NCBI GenBank assembly: GCA_028291405.1 | Contig: JAQGID010000461.1 | Span: 1 to 64,000, forward strand | Source of the DNA: Rhodospirillales bacterium | GTDB lineage: Bacteria > Pseudomonadota > Alphaproteobacteria > ATCC43930 > CGMCC-115725 | DNA length: 64,000 bases | Reading direction: 5' to 3' | Part shown: in pieces, positions 9,580 through 19,585 of the stretch | Numbering within the stretch: position 1 is the stretch's first letter | Layout of the letters: each line of letters opens with the position of its first letter | Notes under the pieces: model-generated | What the model was told of the DNA's origin: nothing | Seen by the model: the letters and a program-made list of their open reading frames with translations, nothing else | Databases searched by the model: none | Program-made: the position numbers and the translations under genes

Positions 9580-11091
9580 TCAATTGTAACGCGGCGCCTT
9601 GTGCAGGTAGGATTTCGCCATCTCCGGCCGGAACTGCGCCATCGCCGCCGCGTTGAGGTCGAGCGGCGGCTTGGCGTCGGTCGGCAGCACCGCGAAATAC
9701 GGCGAGGCCGTCGTCACCTGGTCGAACTCGGCCTTGGCCTGTTTCAGCACGTCGGGCGAGGTCATCAGATCGATGATCGTCGCAGCGAGGGTCTTGGCGC
9801 CGGCGACCTCGCCTTTGTGCGCGATGCTGCTGACCGGGGTGACGCCGGCCTGCCAATTGTGGAACTGGACGCCGGGGACCGCGGCCGGGAAGCTGAAGAT
9901 CCCGGCCGGAACGACCCAGGAGACGTCGCCGCTGTCGTTCGACGAGGCGGACTGCGGCCGCGAGCCGAGCGGTGCGACCTTGGTGATGAGCCCGACCTGC
10001 TTGACCTTCAGCGCCCCCTGGAACTTCTTGGCGTATTCCTGCTCCTCATTGCTCCATTCCGGATCGCCGACCGCCTCGGCGTTCTTCTGGATGACCTCGG
10101 CCAGCGCCTTGTTGCCGAGCTGCGGCCACCCGGCCGCGTTGATGTGCTCGTCGTAGGTGGTCTGAGTCATCAGCGCCGCGCCCTTGGCGATGTTGACCAG
10201 CTTGTCGTAGGTCTCCTTGGCGTCCGGCATGTTGGCGTCACGCACGAACCACCAGATCTGGCCGGTGTCGGCGATGATGTTCGGCTGGATGCCGCCCATC
10301 GTGATCGTGCGGTGGGCGCGGTAGGTCGGGTGCAGCTTCTCGCGCAGCTTGGCGAAGCCGATGTCCATCAGCTCGACCGCGTCGACCGCGTCCTTGCCGT
10401 CCCACGGGTCGACCGCGGCGTGCGCCGTCTTGCCGTGGAAGGTGAAGGTCGAGCTGATCGCCGCATAGTTTGCGAGACCGTAGCCGGTCGCGAGATCGTA
10501 GCCGATATGCAGATAGATCGCTGCGTCGGCGTCCTTGAAATAGCCGGCGCGGACGATGTAGGGCCGGCTGATCAACGTCTCCTCCGACGGGCCGAAGGAA
10601 ATCGCGACGCTGCCCGACAGCTTGTATTTCTCCATCACCTGCTTGACCGCGAAAGCCGCGGCCGTCGCCACGGCGCCGTGCGTATTATGGCCTTCCATGT
10701 GGCCCGGCGCGCCGCGGACCACCGGCTTGTGCTCCATGACGTCGGGAGTCTGCGAACCCTCGGGCAGCGCGTCGACCTCGGTGACGATGACGATACGCGG
10801 CCGGCCGCTGCCCCATTCCGCCCAGAGGTTGGTCGGCATGCCGGCGCCGCCCAGCTCGGTCTTGAAGCCGGCTGCGTCGAGCGTCGCCTTGAGCAGCTTG
10901 CTGCTCTCGAACTCCTGCATGCCGAGCTCGCCGAACCAGTAGATCGAATCGCCGACGTCGGCGATTGCCTGCGCGTTCCGGTCGATCGTGTCCCAGGCGA
11001 GCTGCTTCTTCTCGTCCGCCGCATTGGCGACAAAGGGCAGGAAACCAATCGCCACCGCAGCGAGCAACAGTTTTACGTTCTTTGAATGCAT
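9580..11091 (-). CDS. M20 family metallopeptidase/amidohydrolase (AbgB-like), exported
   Basis: Signal peptide; GHMEGHNTHGAVATAAA, FGPSEETLISRPYIV, FHGKTAHAAVDPWDGKDAVDAVELM. Confidence 0.87.
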   Translation of the reverse strand: MHSKNVKLLLAAVAIGFLPFVANAADEKKQLAWDTIDRNAQAIADVGDSIYWFGELGMQEFESSKLLKATLDAAGFKTELGGAGMPTNLWAEWGSGRPRIVIVTEVDALPEGSQTPDVMEHKPVVRGAPGHMEGHNTHGAVATAAAFAVKQVMEKYKLSGSVAISFGPSEETLISRPYIVRAGYFKDADAAIYLHIGYDLATGYGLANYAAISSTFTFHGKTAHAAVDPWDGKDAVDAVELMDIGFAKLREKLHPTYRAHRTITMGGIQPNIIADTGQIWWFVRDANMPDAKETYDKLVNIAKGAALMTQTTYDEHINAAGWPQLGNKALAEVIQKNAEAVGDPEWSNEEQEYAKKFQGALKVKQVGLITKVAPLGSRPQSASSNDSGDVSWVVPAGIFSFPAAVPGVQFHNWQAGVTPVSSIAHKGEVAGAKTLAATIIDLMTSPDVLKQAKAEFDQVTTASPYFAVLPTDAKPPLDLNAAAMAQFRPEMAKSYLHKAPRYN

Positions 11092-11330
11092 CGGACCTTC
11101 TTCTCTTGGTTATGTTCCCGGCGATCGAAAGACGGTGCTTCCCCCGTCACTTGCCGTCAAGATGTCTTAAGCGGCGAAACCTGCGGGAGACCGCAGCCTG
11201 ACATCGGGTCCGCCCCGCGACGCTTGGCTGGGAGGCGGTCCCCCGCCTAAAGATTGCCCAATTTGTTACCGGAAGATCGTAGCGCGATTGTCCGTTGTAG
11301 GGGTCTGATCGCACATTCGAGTCCTCCGGC

Positions 11331-11690
11331 ATGACCTCCGTCCTAAAAGCATCTTCCTGCCGGACTGACCTCCGGGCGCTCCGAGAGACGCGCGCCTTCT
11401 GGCCGCATCTCGGCCTCATTTTCGTCATGGGCCTCCTTGAGGCGCCGCTCGGCCTCGTGACCCCGGTGCCGATGAAAGTCATCGTTGACAGCGTCGTCGG
11501 TGGGGCGCCGCCGCCGGCGTGGCTCGATCCCGCGCTCTTCGGCCTCGAGAAGCGTGCACTCTTTCCGCTCGCAGTCGGCCTTACCGTCGCGCTCGCGTTC
11601 GTTCGGCCATCGGCTGGTCGAATGGTTCTTTCGTGAATGGGTCGCGGAGCGAATCGTCCACGCCTTCCGCGATGACCTCCTCGCTGCTCT
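11331..11690 (+). pseudogene. 5' remnant of an ABC exporter permease, frameshifted and truncated
   Basis: WPHLGLIFVMGLLEAPLGLVTPVPMKVIVDSVVGG...LTVALAFV continues in another frame as HRLVEWFFREWVAERIVHAFRDDLLA; no ATPase domain follows. Confidence 0.65.
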
Positions 11691-11906
11691 GGCGGTAGCC
11701 ATGGATGTAGAGGACCAGCGGCAGCTCACTCTTTCCGTCCAGCTCTGCGGCGCGACGGCGCGGTAGGTGCCGTCGGCGACGGTGCGCAGCGGCGACTGGG
11801 CCCGCCCCGCGGCGGCGAGCGCGAGAAAGGCGCAGAGCGCGGCGGCGAGGCTGCGCGCGGCGGAGCGCACTCCTAGTGAAGCGAGCGGAGCGCGCGATGG
11901 AATCAC
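11690..11906 (-). pseudogene. 5' remnant of a secreted PHB-depolymerase/LpqC-like hydrolase, frameshifted and truncated
   Basis: Signal peptide frame ...ADGTYRAVAPQSW, then +/-1 shift to DGKSELPLVLYIHGYRQSSEEVI; no nucleophile or C-terminal region. Confidence 0.6.
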
Positions 11907-11909
11907 AAC

Positions 11910-13190
11910 CTACCCACCGCGGCCGATCGCCCGCCAGCCGATGTCGCGGCGGCAAAAACCGTCGGGCCAGTCGATGCGGTCGACCGTCGCATAGGCCTTG
12001 CCTTGCGCCGTCGCTGCATCCGTGCCGAGGGCCGCAACGCCGATGACGCGGCCGCCATCGGCGAGGATGCGGCCATTCTCTTCGCGCGTGCCGGCGTGGA
12101 AGATCTGGACCGATTGGTCGCCCGCTGTCGCGGCGCCGAGTCCCTTGATCTCGGTGCCGCGCAGCGGCTCACCGGGATAGCCCTTCGCCGCGAGGACGAC
12201 GCAGAGCGCAGTATCGTCGCGCCAGCGCAGATCGAGGTTCTTCAGCGTGCCGTCGCGTGCTGCGATGAGCGCCGGCAGGATGTCGCTCTTCAGCCGCAGC
12301 ATCAGCACCTGGCATTCGGGATCGCCGAACCGCGTATTGTACTCGATCAGCTTCGGCCCCTCTGCCGTGAGCATCAGCCCGGCATAGAGGATACCCTTGA
12401 ACGGCCGACCTTCCGCCGCCATTCCCGCAACGGTCGGGCGGATCATCCGCGCCATCACCTCGTCGGTAATCGCCGGCGTGAGGCAGGGCGCGGGGGAGTA
12501 GGCGCCCATGCCGCCGGTATTGGGGCCGGTGTCGCCGTCGCCGACCTGCTTGTGGTCCTGCGCCGAGGCGAGGGGCAGGGCGAAGCTGCCGTCGACCAGG
12601 GCGAAGAAACTCGCCTCCTCGCCCTCGAGGAATTCCTCGATCACGAGCTCGGCGCCGGCGCTTCCGAAGCGCTGCCCGACCATTGCCTCGTCGATTGCGG
12701 CATTCGCCTTGGCGATCGTCTGCGCGATGGTGACGCCTTTGCCGGCGGCGAGCCCGTCGGCCTTGACGACGATCGGCAGGCGCTGCGTCGCGACATACTC
12801 CTTCGCGGCGTCGGCGTCGGCGAAGCGGCGATAGGCCGCCGTCGGGATCGCGTGGCGGGCGCAGAAATCCTTGGTGAAGCCCTTAGACCCCTCGAGCGCG
12901 GCGGCGGCGGCGGTCGGGCCGAAGGCTGCGATGCCGGCTTCCTCCAGCCGGTCGACGAGTCCGCCGACGAGCGGCTGCTCGGGACCGACGACGACGAAAT
13001 CGATCTTCTCCGCCTTGCAGAAGGCGACGATGCCCGGAACGTCGGTAGCGGCAAGCGCGACGCAGCTCGCCTCGGCGGCGATGCCGGGATTGCCCGGGGC
13101 GCAGAACAGCGCGTCGCAGAGCGGCGAGGCGGCGATCGCCCAGCACAGCGCATGCTCGCGCCCGCCCGATCCCACGACAAGAATGCGCAT
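11910..13190 (-). CDS. purD: Phosphoribosylamine-glycine ligase
   Basis: [60 protein letters not shown]. Confidence 0.96.
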   Translation of the reverse strand: MRILVVGSGGREHALCWAIAASPLCDALFCAPGNPGIAAEASCVALAATDVPGIVAFCKAEKIDFVVVGPEQPLVGGLVDRLEEAGIAAFGPTAAAAALEGSKGFTKDFCARHAIPTAAYRRFADADAAKEYVATQRLPIVVKADGLAAGKGVTIAQTIAKANAAIDEAMVGQRFGSAGAELVIEEFLEGEEASFFALVDGSFALPLASAQDHKQVGDGDTGPNTGGMGAYSPAPCLTPAITDEVMARMIRPTVAGMAAEGRPFKGILYAGLMLTAEGPKLIEYNTRFGDPECQVLMLRLKSDILPALIAARDGTLKNLDLRWRDDTALCVVLAAKGYPGEPLRGTEIKGLGAATAGDQSVQIFHAGTREENGRILADGGRVIGVAALGTDAATAQGKAYATVDRIDWPDGFCRRDIGWRAIGRGG

Positions 13191-13259
13191 ATCAGCCGGT
13201 ACCCTGACGTTGACCGCGCCCGTATCCCTCGGGCGTCGCGCTCTTGTATCATAGGGGCG

Positions 13260-14825
13260 ATGAGCGAAACCACGATCACCAGCGACGCCGCAGCGCGCGG
13301 CAACCTTCCGGAATTCACCGTCAGCGAGCTGTCCTCGGCGCTGAAGCGGCGGATCGAGGAGAGCTTCTCCTATGTCCGGGTGCGGGGCGAGGTCTCCGGC
13401 TTCAAACGCCATTCCTCGGGCCATTGCTATCTCGCGCTCAAGGACAATGACGCAGTGCTCGACGCTGTCTGCTGGCGTGGCACGGCAATCCGCCTCACGG
13501 TCAAGCCGGAGGACGGGATGGAGGTCGTCTGCACCGGGCGGCTGACGACCTTCCCGGGTCGCTCGAAATACCAGCTCGTCATCGACACGATGGAGCTCGC
13601 CGGCATCGGCGCGCTGCTCAAGCTGCTCGAGGAGCGCAAGCAGCGCCTCGCCGCCGAGGGCCTGTTCGAGCCGACGCGGAAGAAGGCGCTGCCCTTCCTG
13701 CCGCGCGTCATCGGCGTCGTCACCTCGCCGACCGGCGCCGTGCTGCGCGACATCCTACACCGGCTCAACGACCGCTTCCCGCGCCACGTGCTGCTCTGGC
13801 CGGTGGCGGTGCAGGGTGAGGCGGCCGCAGCGCAGATCGCGGCGGCGATCGCCGGGTTCAACGCGATCGCGCCGGGCGGCAGGATCCCGCGGCCCGACCT
13901 CCTCATCGTGGCGCGCGGCGGCGGCAGCCTCGAGGATCTCATGGCCTTCAACGAGGAGATCGTCGTGCGCGCCGCCGCCGCCTCGGAGATCCCGCTGATC
14001 TCGGCAGTCGGCCACGAGACCGATACGACGCTGATCGATTTCGCAAGCGACCGCCGCGCCCCGACGCCGACTGCCGCCGCCGAGATCGCCGTGCCGGTGC
14101 GGCTCGAGCTCATCGCCGAGGCAGCGGCCAAGGGCGGGCGGCTGGCGGCCGGCCTCGCGCGGCTCTTCGGCGAGCGACGGTTGCGGCTCTCCGGCCTGGC
14201 GCGCGGCCTGCCCGACCCGCGCGAGATCATCGGCGCCAAGACCCAGCTGCTCGACGACCGCGCCGAGCGGCTGCGCTTCGCAATGGAATCGCGACTGCGG
14301 GACTGGCGCTCGCGCGTTGCGGCGCTGGGTGGGCGGCTGCGCGATCCGCGCCACCAGATGGAGGCGAAGCGGCGCGAGCTCGGCGATGCGGCGCACCGGC
14401 TCGATCGTGCTTTCGCGCATTTCGTCGCGCTCGAGAAGCGCCGCGTCGGCGGCCTTAGCGAGCGGCTGCGCTCGGATATCCTGGTCTTCCAGATCGATCG
14501 GGCGCGGGCGCGCTACGCCGACCAGGCGCCGCGTCTCGACGTCTGCGGCCGACGCTTCGTGACGCGCAGCCGCGAGTGCCTGGAGAATTTCGCGAGCCGC
14601 CTCGACAGTGTCGCGCGATCGCATGAACAGATTCTCGAGCGCGGCTACGCGCTCGTCCGAAAAGCCGGGACGCACGCGGTGATCAGCAGCGCCGCCGCGA
14701 TCCCGGACGGCGCGTTGCTCACCATCGAGTTCGCCGACGGCGAGGTCGTTGCCACCGCCGGAACATCTCGCCGCCGCGCGCCGCGGGCGCCGCCGCCACC
14801 GAAGGAGCAGGGGAAGCTGTTGTGA
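13260..14825 (+). CDS. xseA: Exodeoxyribonuclease VII large subunit
   Basis: [91 protein letters not shown]. Confidence 0.96.
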   Translation: MSETTITSDAAARGNLPEFTVSELSSALKRRIEESFSYVRVRGEVSGFKRHSSGHCYLALKDNDAVLDAVCWRGTAIRLTVKPEDGMEVVCTGRLTTFPGRSKYQLVIDTMELAGIGALLKLLEERKQRLAAEGLFEPTRKKALPFLPRVIGVVTSPTGAVLRDILHRLNDRFPRHVLLWPVAVQGEAAAAQIAAAIAGFNAIAPGGRIPRPDLLIVARGGGSLEDLMAFNEEIVVRAAAASEIPLISAVGHETDTTLIDFASDRRAPTPTAAAEIAVPVRLELIAEAAAKGGRLAAGLARLFGERRLRLSGLARGLPDPREIIGAKTQLLDDRAERLRFAMESRLRDWRSRVAALGGRLRDPRHQMEAKRRELGDAAHRLDRAFAHFVALEKRRVGGLSERLRSDILVFQIDRARARYADQAPRLDVCGRRFVTRSRECLENFASRLDSVARSHEQILERGYALVRKAGTHAVISSAAAIPDGALLTIEFADGEVVATAGTSRRRAPRAPPPPKEQGKLL

Positions 14826-15703
14826 GCCGCCGGGCGTGGGCATTGCCGGGGCTGGCGGCGTTCCTCGTCCTGAGCTTCGCGGTCCGGGCTGCTCCGCTTC
14901 TCACGGGTGATTTCGTTCAGGGGGGCCTCGTTCATGGCGTGACCACTCCCGGCACAGAAGTAATGCTCGACGGCCGCAATGTGCCGGTGTCGCCCAGCGG
15001 TGGCTTTGTGATCGGCTTCCGCCGGGACGCGCCGCCCGAGGCGCATCTCGTGGTCGGCGGCGAGGCGCAAACTCTGACGATCGCCAAGCGCGACTGGCCG
15101 ACCCGCCGCGTCGACGGTCTGCCGCAGGAGACGGTGACGCCGGATCCCGAGCAGCTCCGCCGCATCGCCGCCGAGACGGCAGAGATCCGCGCGCTGCGCG
15201 AGGCGCCGAGCCGCGAGGAATTCTTCGCCCAGACGATGATCTGGCCAGCGCATGGGCCGATCAGCGGCGTCTTCGGCAGCCAAAGCATCCTCAACGGCGT
15301 GCCGCGCGCGCCGCATATTGGGTTCGACATCGCGGCCGCCGCGGGAACGCCAGTCGTCGCGCCCGCGGGTGGGATGGTGCGGATGGCGAAGATGCTGTTC
15401 CTGACCGGCAATACGGTGCTGCTCGACCATGGCTACGGTCTCTTCACCAGCTATGCGCATCTCTCCCGGATCGACGTCGCGGTCGGCCAGCGGATCGCCC
15501 AGAGCGAGAGCATCGGCGCGGTCGGCGCGACGGGCCGCGTCACGGGGCCGCATCTCCACTGGGGTCTCGAATGGTTCGAGGTGCGGCTCGACCCGGCGCT
15601 GGTGCTGCCGAAGCTCGACGCCGCCCTCAGTCCGGCCAGCGCCGGTGCAGCCACATCCACATCTCCGGCCGCTCGCGGATCCAGCCCTCGATCTCCCGAT
15701 TGA
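14822..15703 (+). CDS. M23 family metallopeptidase (GTG start)
   Basis: [23 protein letters not shown] ... [22 protein letters not shown] ... [11 protein letters not shown]; overlaps xseA by 4 bp. Confidence 0.9.
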   Translation: MSRRAWALPGLAAFLVLSFAVRAAPLLTGDFVQGGLVHGVTTPGTEVMLDGRNVPVSPSGGFVIGFRRDAPPEAHLVVGGEAQTLTIAKRDWPTRRVDGLPQETVTPDPEQLRRIAAETAEIRALREAPSREEFFAQTMIWPAHGPISGVFGSQSILNGVPRAPHIGFDIAAAAGTPVVAPAGGMVRMAKMLFLTGNTVLLDHGYGLFTSYAHLSRIDVAVGQRIAQSESIGAVGATGRVTGPHLHWGLEWFEVRLDPALVLPKLDAALSPASAGAATSTSPAARGSSPRSPD

Positions 15704-16565
15704 TGCGGGTCATGACCGCCAGCGTCTCGTCGTGGCGGTCGGCCACGCGGTCGATCGCGATCGGCGGCGACAAGGTCATGCGGAAGCGAGCGCCCTGCAG
15801 CCGCTCGACGCGCGCTGGCAGGATCGCGGCATCGAAGCGCAAGGCAAGCTGCGCCGCCGCCGGCGCCGTCATCGCGTCGCGGCCGAAAAACGGCACCGCG
15901 ATGCCGTCGTTCATCTTCTGGTCGACGAGCATCCCGAGGTGGCGGCCGCCGCGCAGCGCGGCGATCGCGCCGCGTGCTGCCGCGGCGCCCTTCGGCAGCA
16001 GCTCCGAGCCGCCGCCGCGATAACCGCCGACCAGCTGGTCGATGAAGGGGTTGTTGGCGGCACGATAGACCTGGACCAGCGAGAGGCCGCGCTGCGCCGC
16101 GGCGATGCCTGCGATCTCCCAGTTTCCGTAATGCGCCGAGACGAAGATGATCGTCCTGCCCGCGGCAAGCAGCGCGTCCCAGTGCTCGACGCCGACGATG
16201 TCGACGCGGCCGCCGGCCTCGTAGACCCGGATTGCCGGCAAATGCGGGTATTCGGCGACGACGCGGCCGAGGTTGTCCCACATCGCCTTGATGATGCGGT
16301 CCGCCGCCGCCTCGTCGATCTCCGGCAGGGCGCGGCGCAGGTTTTTTCGCGCCTGCCGACTGACTCCGAGGCGCGGCCCGATCGTTCTCGCCAGTGCGCC
16401 GCCGAGCGCCGAGGCGGCGTCGATCGGCAGGAGGCGGAAGCAACCGATCGCGAGCGCGGCGACGAAAGCCTCGATGCGCCAGGCAAGCACGCGCCAGCGA
16501 GGTCGGCTGCGACGGCCGCCGGCCGGCATTGCGTCAGCCACGCGCCGGGGCCGCGACAAAGTCAT
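15627..16565 (-). CDS. Lysophospholipid/lauroyl acyltransferase (LpxL/HtrB family)
   Basis: IIFVSAHYGNWEIAGIAAAQRGLSLVQVYRAANNPFID; LVDQKMNDGIAVPFFGRDA. Confidence 0.9.
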   Translation of the reverse strand: MTLSRPRRVADAMPAGGRRSRPRWRVLAWRIEAFVAALAIGCFRLLPIDAASALGGALARTIGPRLGVSRQARKNLRRALPEIDEAAADRIIKAMWDNLGRVVAEYPHLPAIRVYEAGGRVDIVGVEHWDALLAAGRTIIFVSAHYGNWEIAGIAAAQRGLSLVQVYRAANNPFIDQLVGGYRGGGSELLPKGAAAARGAIAALRGGRHLGMLVDQKMNDGIAVPFFGRDAMTAPAAAQLALRFDAAILPARVERLQGARFRMTLSPPIAIDRVADRHDETLAVMTRINREIEGWIRERPEMWMWLHRRWPD

Positions 16566-17514
16566 TCAGCAGGCGGTCGAGCATCGTCGGCTCGTGCCAT
16601 GCAACCGCGACGTCGAGGCAGCGGACCGATGCGCGGAACTCGGCCGGAAGACGCACGAAATCCTTGGTGGTGGTGATCGCCGTCGCGTTCACCGCCGCGG
16701 CCGCGGCCAGAATGTCGCGCAGCTCGGCCGAGCGATAGGGGTGATGGTCGGGAAAGTCGCGCGTCGCGACGATCTCGGCGCCGGTGTCGGCGAGCGTGCG
16801 GTAGAATTTCGCCGGGATTCCAATTCCGGCGAAGGCGAGGACGCGGCGTCCGGCGAGATCAACCGCGCCGACTGGCGTCAGCGTCGCGCGCAGGATCGGC
16901 ACCGCGTCGCCGATCGCGTGCGCCGCGTCGGCGCTGTCGTCGCCCATAAGCACGATCGCCTGTGCGCGGGCGATGCCGGCGGCAACGGTCTCGCGCAGCG
17001 GCCCCGCAGGCATCACGCTGCCGTTGCCGAAACCATAGGCGCCATCGACGACGACGAAGGACAGATCCTTGGCGAGCGACGGATTCTGGAACCCATCGTC
17101 GAGCAGCAGCATTCCGGCGCCGGCCTTGCTCGCCGCACGCGCGCCGGCGGCGCGGTCTCGCGCCACCCAGCAGGGCGCCGCCGCGGCGAGCAGAAGCGCC
17201 TCGTCGCCGACCTCGGCGGCGGTGTGGTGCGCCGGATCGACGGCGACCGGGCCGCGCAGCGACCCGCCATAACCGCGCGTCAGGATGTGCGGCCGCCTGC
17301 CGCGTCCGGCAAAGAGGGCGGCGAGGCTGAGCGTCACCGGGGTCTTGCCGGCGCCCCCGGCGACGAGGTTGCCGACGCAGACGACCGGCACCGGCGCACG
17401 ATACGGCAGCGTCATCGCGTACTTCAGCGCGGCGACGGCCTGGTAGGTCGAAGCCAGCGGTTGCAGCAGCGTCGGGAGAATGCCGCGCGAGCGCCAGAAC
17501 TCAGGCGCATGCAC
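16534..17514 (-). CDS. lpxK: Tetraacyldisaccharide 4'-kinase (GTG start)
   Basis: HAPEFWRSRGILPTLLQPLA; CVGNLVAGGAGKTPVTLSLA P-loop; RGYGG; LLLDDGFQNPSLAKDL. Confidence 0.94.
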   Translation of the reverse strand: MHAPEFWRSRGILPTLLQPLASTYQAVAALKYAMTLPYRAPVPVVCVGNLVAGGAGKTPVTLSLAALFAGRGRRPHILTRGYGGSLRGPVAVDPAHHTAAEVGDEALLLAAAAPCWVARDRAAGARAASKAGAGMLLLDDGFQNPSLAKDLSFVVVDGAYGFGNGSVMPAGPLRETVAAGIARAQAIVLMGDDSADAAHAIGDAVPILRATLTPVGAVDLAGRRVLAFAGIGIPAKFYRTLADTGAEIVATRDFPDHHPYRSAELRDILAAAAAVNATAITTTKDFVRLPAEFRASVRCLDVAVAWHEPTMLDRLLNDFVAAPARG

Positions 17515-18820
17515 GGTCGTTGTCCGCGTTGCCGGTGGGCGCGCGACGCGGTGCCAGACGGTCGAGCCAGGGGCCGAGCCGTTCCAGGATGCGGTCGAGG
17601 ACGCCGTTGTCGTGCGCCGCCACAGCCGCCGCGGCGGCGGCCCGGCGCTGGCGCTCCTCGGGATCGCCGAGGAGCCGGTCGATCGCGGTCCCGAGGTCGA
17701 CGGCACCGGTGATCTGCAGGGCCCCGCCGGCGTCGTCCAGCGCCCGCGCCACGGCAGCGCAATTCGTCATGTCCGGGCCATGCAGGATCGCGCAGCCGAG
17801 CAGCGCCGGCTCGACCGGGTTGTGGCCGCCGACCGGCGTCAGCGATCCGCCGACGAAGACGATCTCGGCGATCCGGTAGAGCAGCCCCATCTCGCCCAAG
17901 GTATCGGCGAGGTAGATGTCGGTCCCCGCCGCGATCGCCTCGCCCCGCGAGCGCCGGGCTACCGTCAGCCCGTCGCCGACGAAGGCGGCGGCGAGCGAAT
18001 CGCCGCGCGCCGGATGGCGTGGCGCGACGATCGTCAGCAGTCCGGCATGCTGCAGCTTTAGGCTGCGATGGAGTTTCCCGGCGATCTCCTCCTCGCCGGG
18101 ATGGGTGCTCGCCGCGAGCCACAGCGGTCGCTCGCCGATCGCAGTGCGCAGCCGCTCCAGCTCGGCCGGATCGACGGGCAGCGGCGCCGCGGCGGATTTG
18201 AGGTCGCCGACGGTTTCCGCCGTGGCGCCGAGATCGTTCAACCGCGCCGCCTGCGCCGCGTCCTGCGCCAGGCAGACGGCAAACCGCTGGAGCAGCGGTT
18301 GCAGCAGCGAGGGAAAACGGCGCCAGCGCTCATACGAGCGCCGCGAGATGCGAGCGTTGAGCAGGATCGTCGGAACGCCGCGCGCCTGGGTCGCTGCGAT
18401 CAGGTTCGGCCAAAGCTCGGATTCGACCCAGATCGCGAGGTCGGGCCGCCAATGTGCCAGGAAGGCGCCGACGTAGGCGGGCCGGTCGACCGGCACGAAC
18501 TGGTGCTGCGTCCGGCCGGATTGCAGGCGCGAGCCGAGGAGCTTCGCCGAGGTCACGGTCCCCGTCGTGACGAGGAGGGCGAGGCCGGGACGTTCGCGCT
18601 CGAGCCGATCGATCAGAGCGAGCAGCGAGGCGGCCTCGCCGACGCTCGCCGCGTGCAGCCAAGCGAGCGGTGTCTTGGGCCGCGGCAGGCTGGCACGGCC
18701 GAGCCGTTCGGCAAAGCGCCGCGGATCCTCCTTGCCGCGCCAGCGCCGGACCGCGAGCAGCGCGACGATCAGCGGGCCGAGCGCGACGGTGAGGACGCGA
18801 TAAATGGCGAGGATTCTCAT
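17501..18820 (-). CDS. waaA: 3-deoxy-D-manno-octulosonic acid transferase
   Basis: WLHAASVGEAASLLALIDRL; WVESELWPNLIAATQARGVPTILLNARIS; FVGGSLTPVGGHNPVEPALLGC. Confidence 0.94.
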   Translation of the reverse strand: MRILAIYRVLTVALGPLIVALLAVRRWRGKEDPRRFAERLGRASLPRPKTPLAWLHAASVGEAASLLALIDRLERERPGLALLVTTGTVTSAKLLGSRLQSGRTQHQFVPVDRPAYVGAFLAHWRPDLAIWVESELWPNLIAATQARGVPTILLNARISRRSYERWRRFPSLLQPLLQRFAVCLAQDAAQAARLNDLGATAETVGDLKSAAAPLPVDPAELERLRTAIGERPLWLAASTHPGEEEIAGKLHRSLKLQHAGLLTIVAPRHPARGDSLAAAFVGDGLTVARRSRGEAIAAGTDIYLADTLGEMGLLYRIAEIVFVGGSLTPVGGHNPVEPALLGCAILHGPDMTNCAAVARALDDAGGALQITGAVDLGTAIDRLLGDPEERQRRAAAAAAVAAHDNGVLDRILERLGPWLDRLAPRRAPTGNADNDRACA

Positions 18821-19584
18821 GGCGCGGGATGCAGGCGCTGCGGCGCGCCGTCGGCCTCGCCGATCAGGCCTTGGTGCGGCGCCGGAAGGTCGGCGGCGTG
18901 GCCCATGCGGCGGTCGGCTTCGGCGCCGAGCGCGGTGAGTCGCTCCTCGACCAGCAGTCGATAGCGTTCGAGCGCCGTCTCGTCGGCGTCGGCCGGAATG
19001 ACGATCGGCGCGCCCCAGAGGAAGATGCCGGTGGTGAACGGGAAGGCGAGATGGAAGCGGTCCCAGCTCCGCATCAGCCGACGGCGCCGCGTCGCGTAGG
19101 AGAGCGGCAGGATCGGCACGCCAGCGAGGCGCGCCGTGACGACGATCCCCTGGGTCGCCTGCATCGCCGGGCCACGTGGCCCGTCAGGCGTGATACCGAC
19201 GCAGTCGCCGGCCTTCAGCATCTTGACCATCAGGCGAAGCGCCGCGCGGCCGCCCTTCGAGCTCGATCCCGCAATCGATGCGATCCCGAAATGACCGACC
19301 GCATCGGCGATGATGCGGCCGTCGCGATGACCGGAAATCAGCATGTGGATCGGGATCCCGGCCTGCCAGGCCTTCGGCATCATCAGCAGCCTGCCGTGCC
19401 AGAAGGCGAGGATGAAGGGCTTGCGGGCAGCATGCAGCTGGCGCGCCGCCTCGCCGCCCTCGACGCTCCATCGGCTCGTTGCGAAGGTGAAGCGGATGTA
19501 CAGAGAGACGAGCCAGCACAGCAGGTGGCGGGCGCGATCCGAGCGCGCCAGCCGCCGACCAAGCTGGCGGGTCAGCGGGCGCAT
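18817..19584 (-). CDS. DUF374-type lysophospholipid acyltransferase
   Basis: KPFILAFWHGRLLMMPKAWQAGIPIHMLISGHRDGRIIADAVGHFGIASIAGSSSKGG; GITPDGPRGPAMQATQGIV. Confidence 0.9.
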   Translation of the reverse strand: MRPLTRQLGRRLARSDRARHLLCWLVSLYIRFTFATSRWSVEGGEAARQLHAARKPFILAFWHGRLLMMPKAWQAGIPIHMLISGHRDGRIIADAVGHFGIASIAGSSSKGGRAALRLMVKMLKAGDCVGITPDGPRGPAMQATQGIVVTARLAGVPILPLSYATRRRRLMRSWDRFHLAFPFTTGIFLWGAPIVIPADADETALERYRLLVEERLTALGAEADRRMGHAADLPAPHQGLIGEADGAPQRLHPAP

Positions 19585-19585
19585 G

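Noticed and set aside
9601-11085. 494-aa plus-strand ORF
   Set aside because: Exact antisense of the M20 amidohydrolase; composition is Arg/Asp/Val-rich shadow sequence.
12003-13259. 5' extension of the 940-aa ORF containing XseA
   Set aside because: Antisense to purD; XseA homology begins at ATG 13260.
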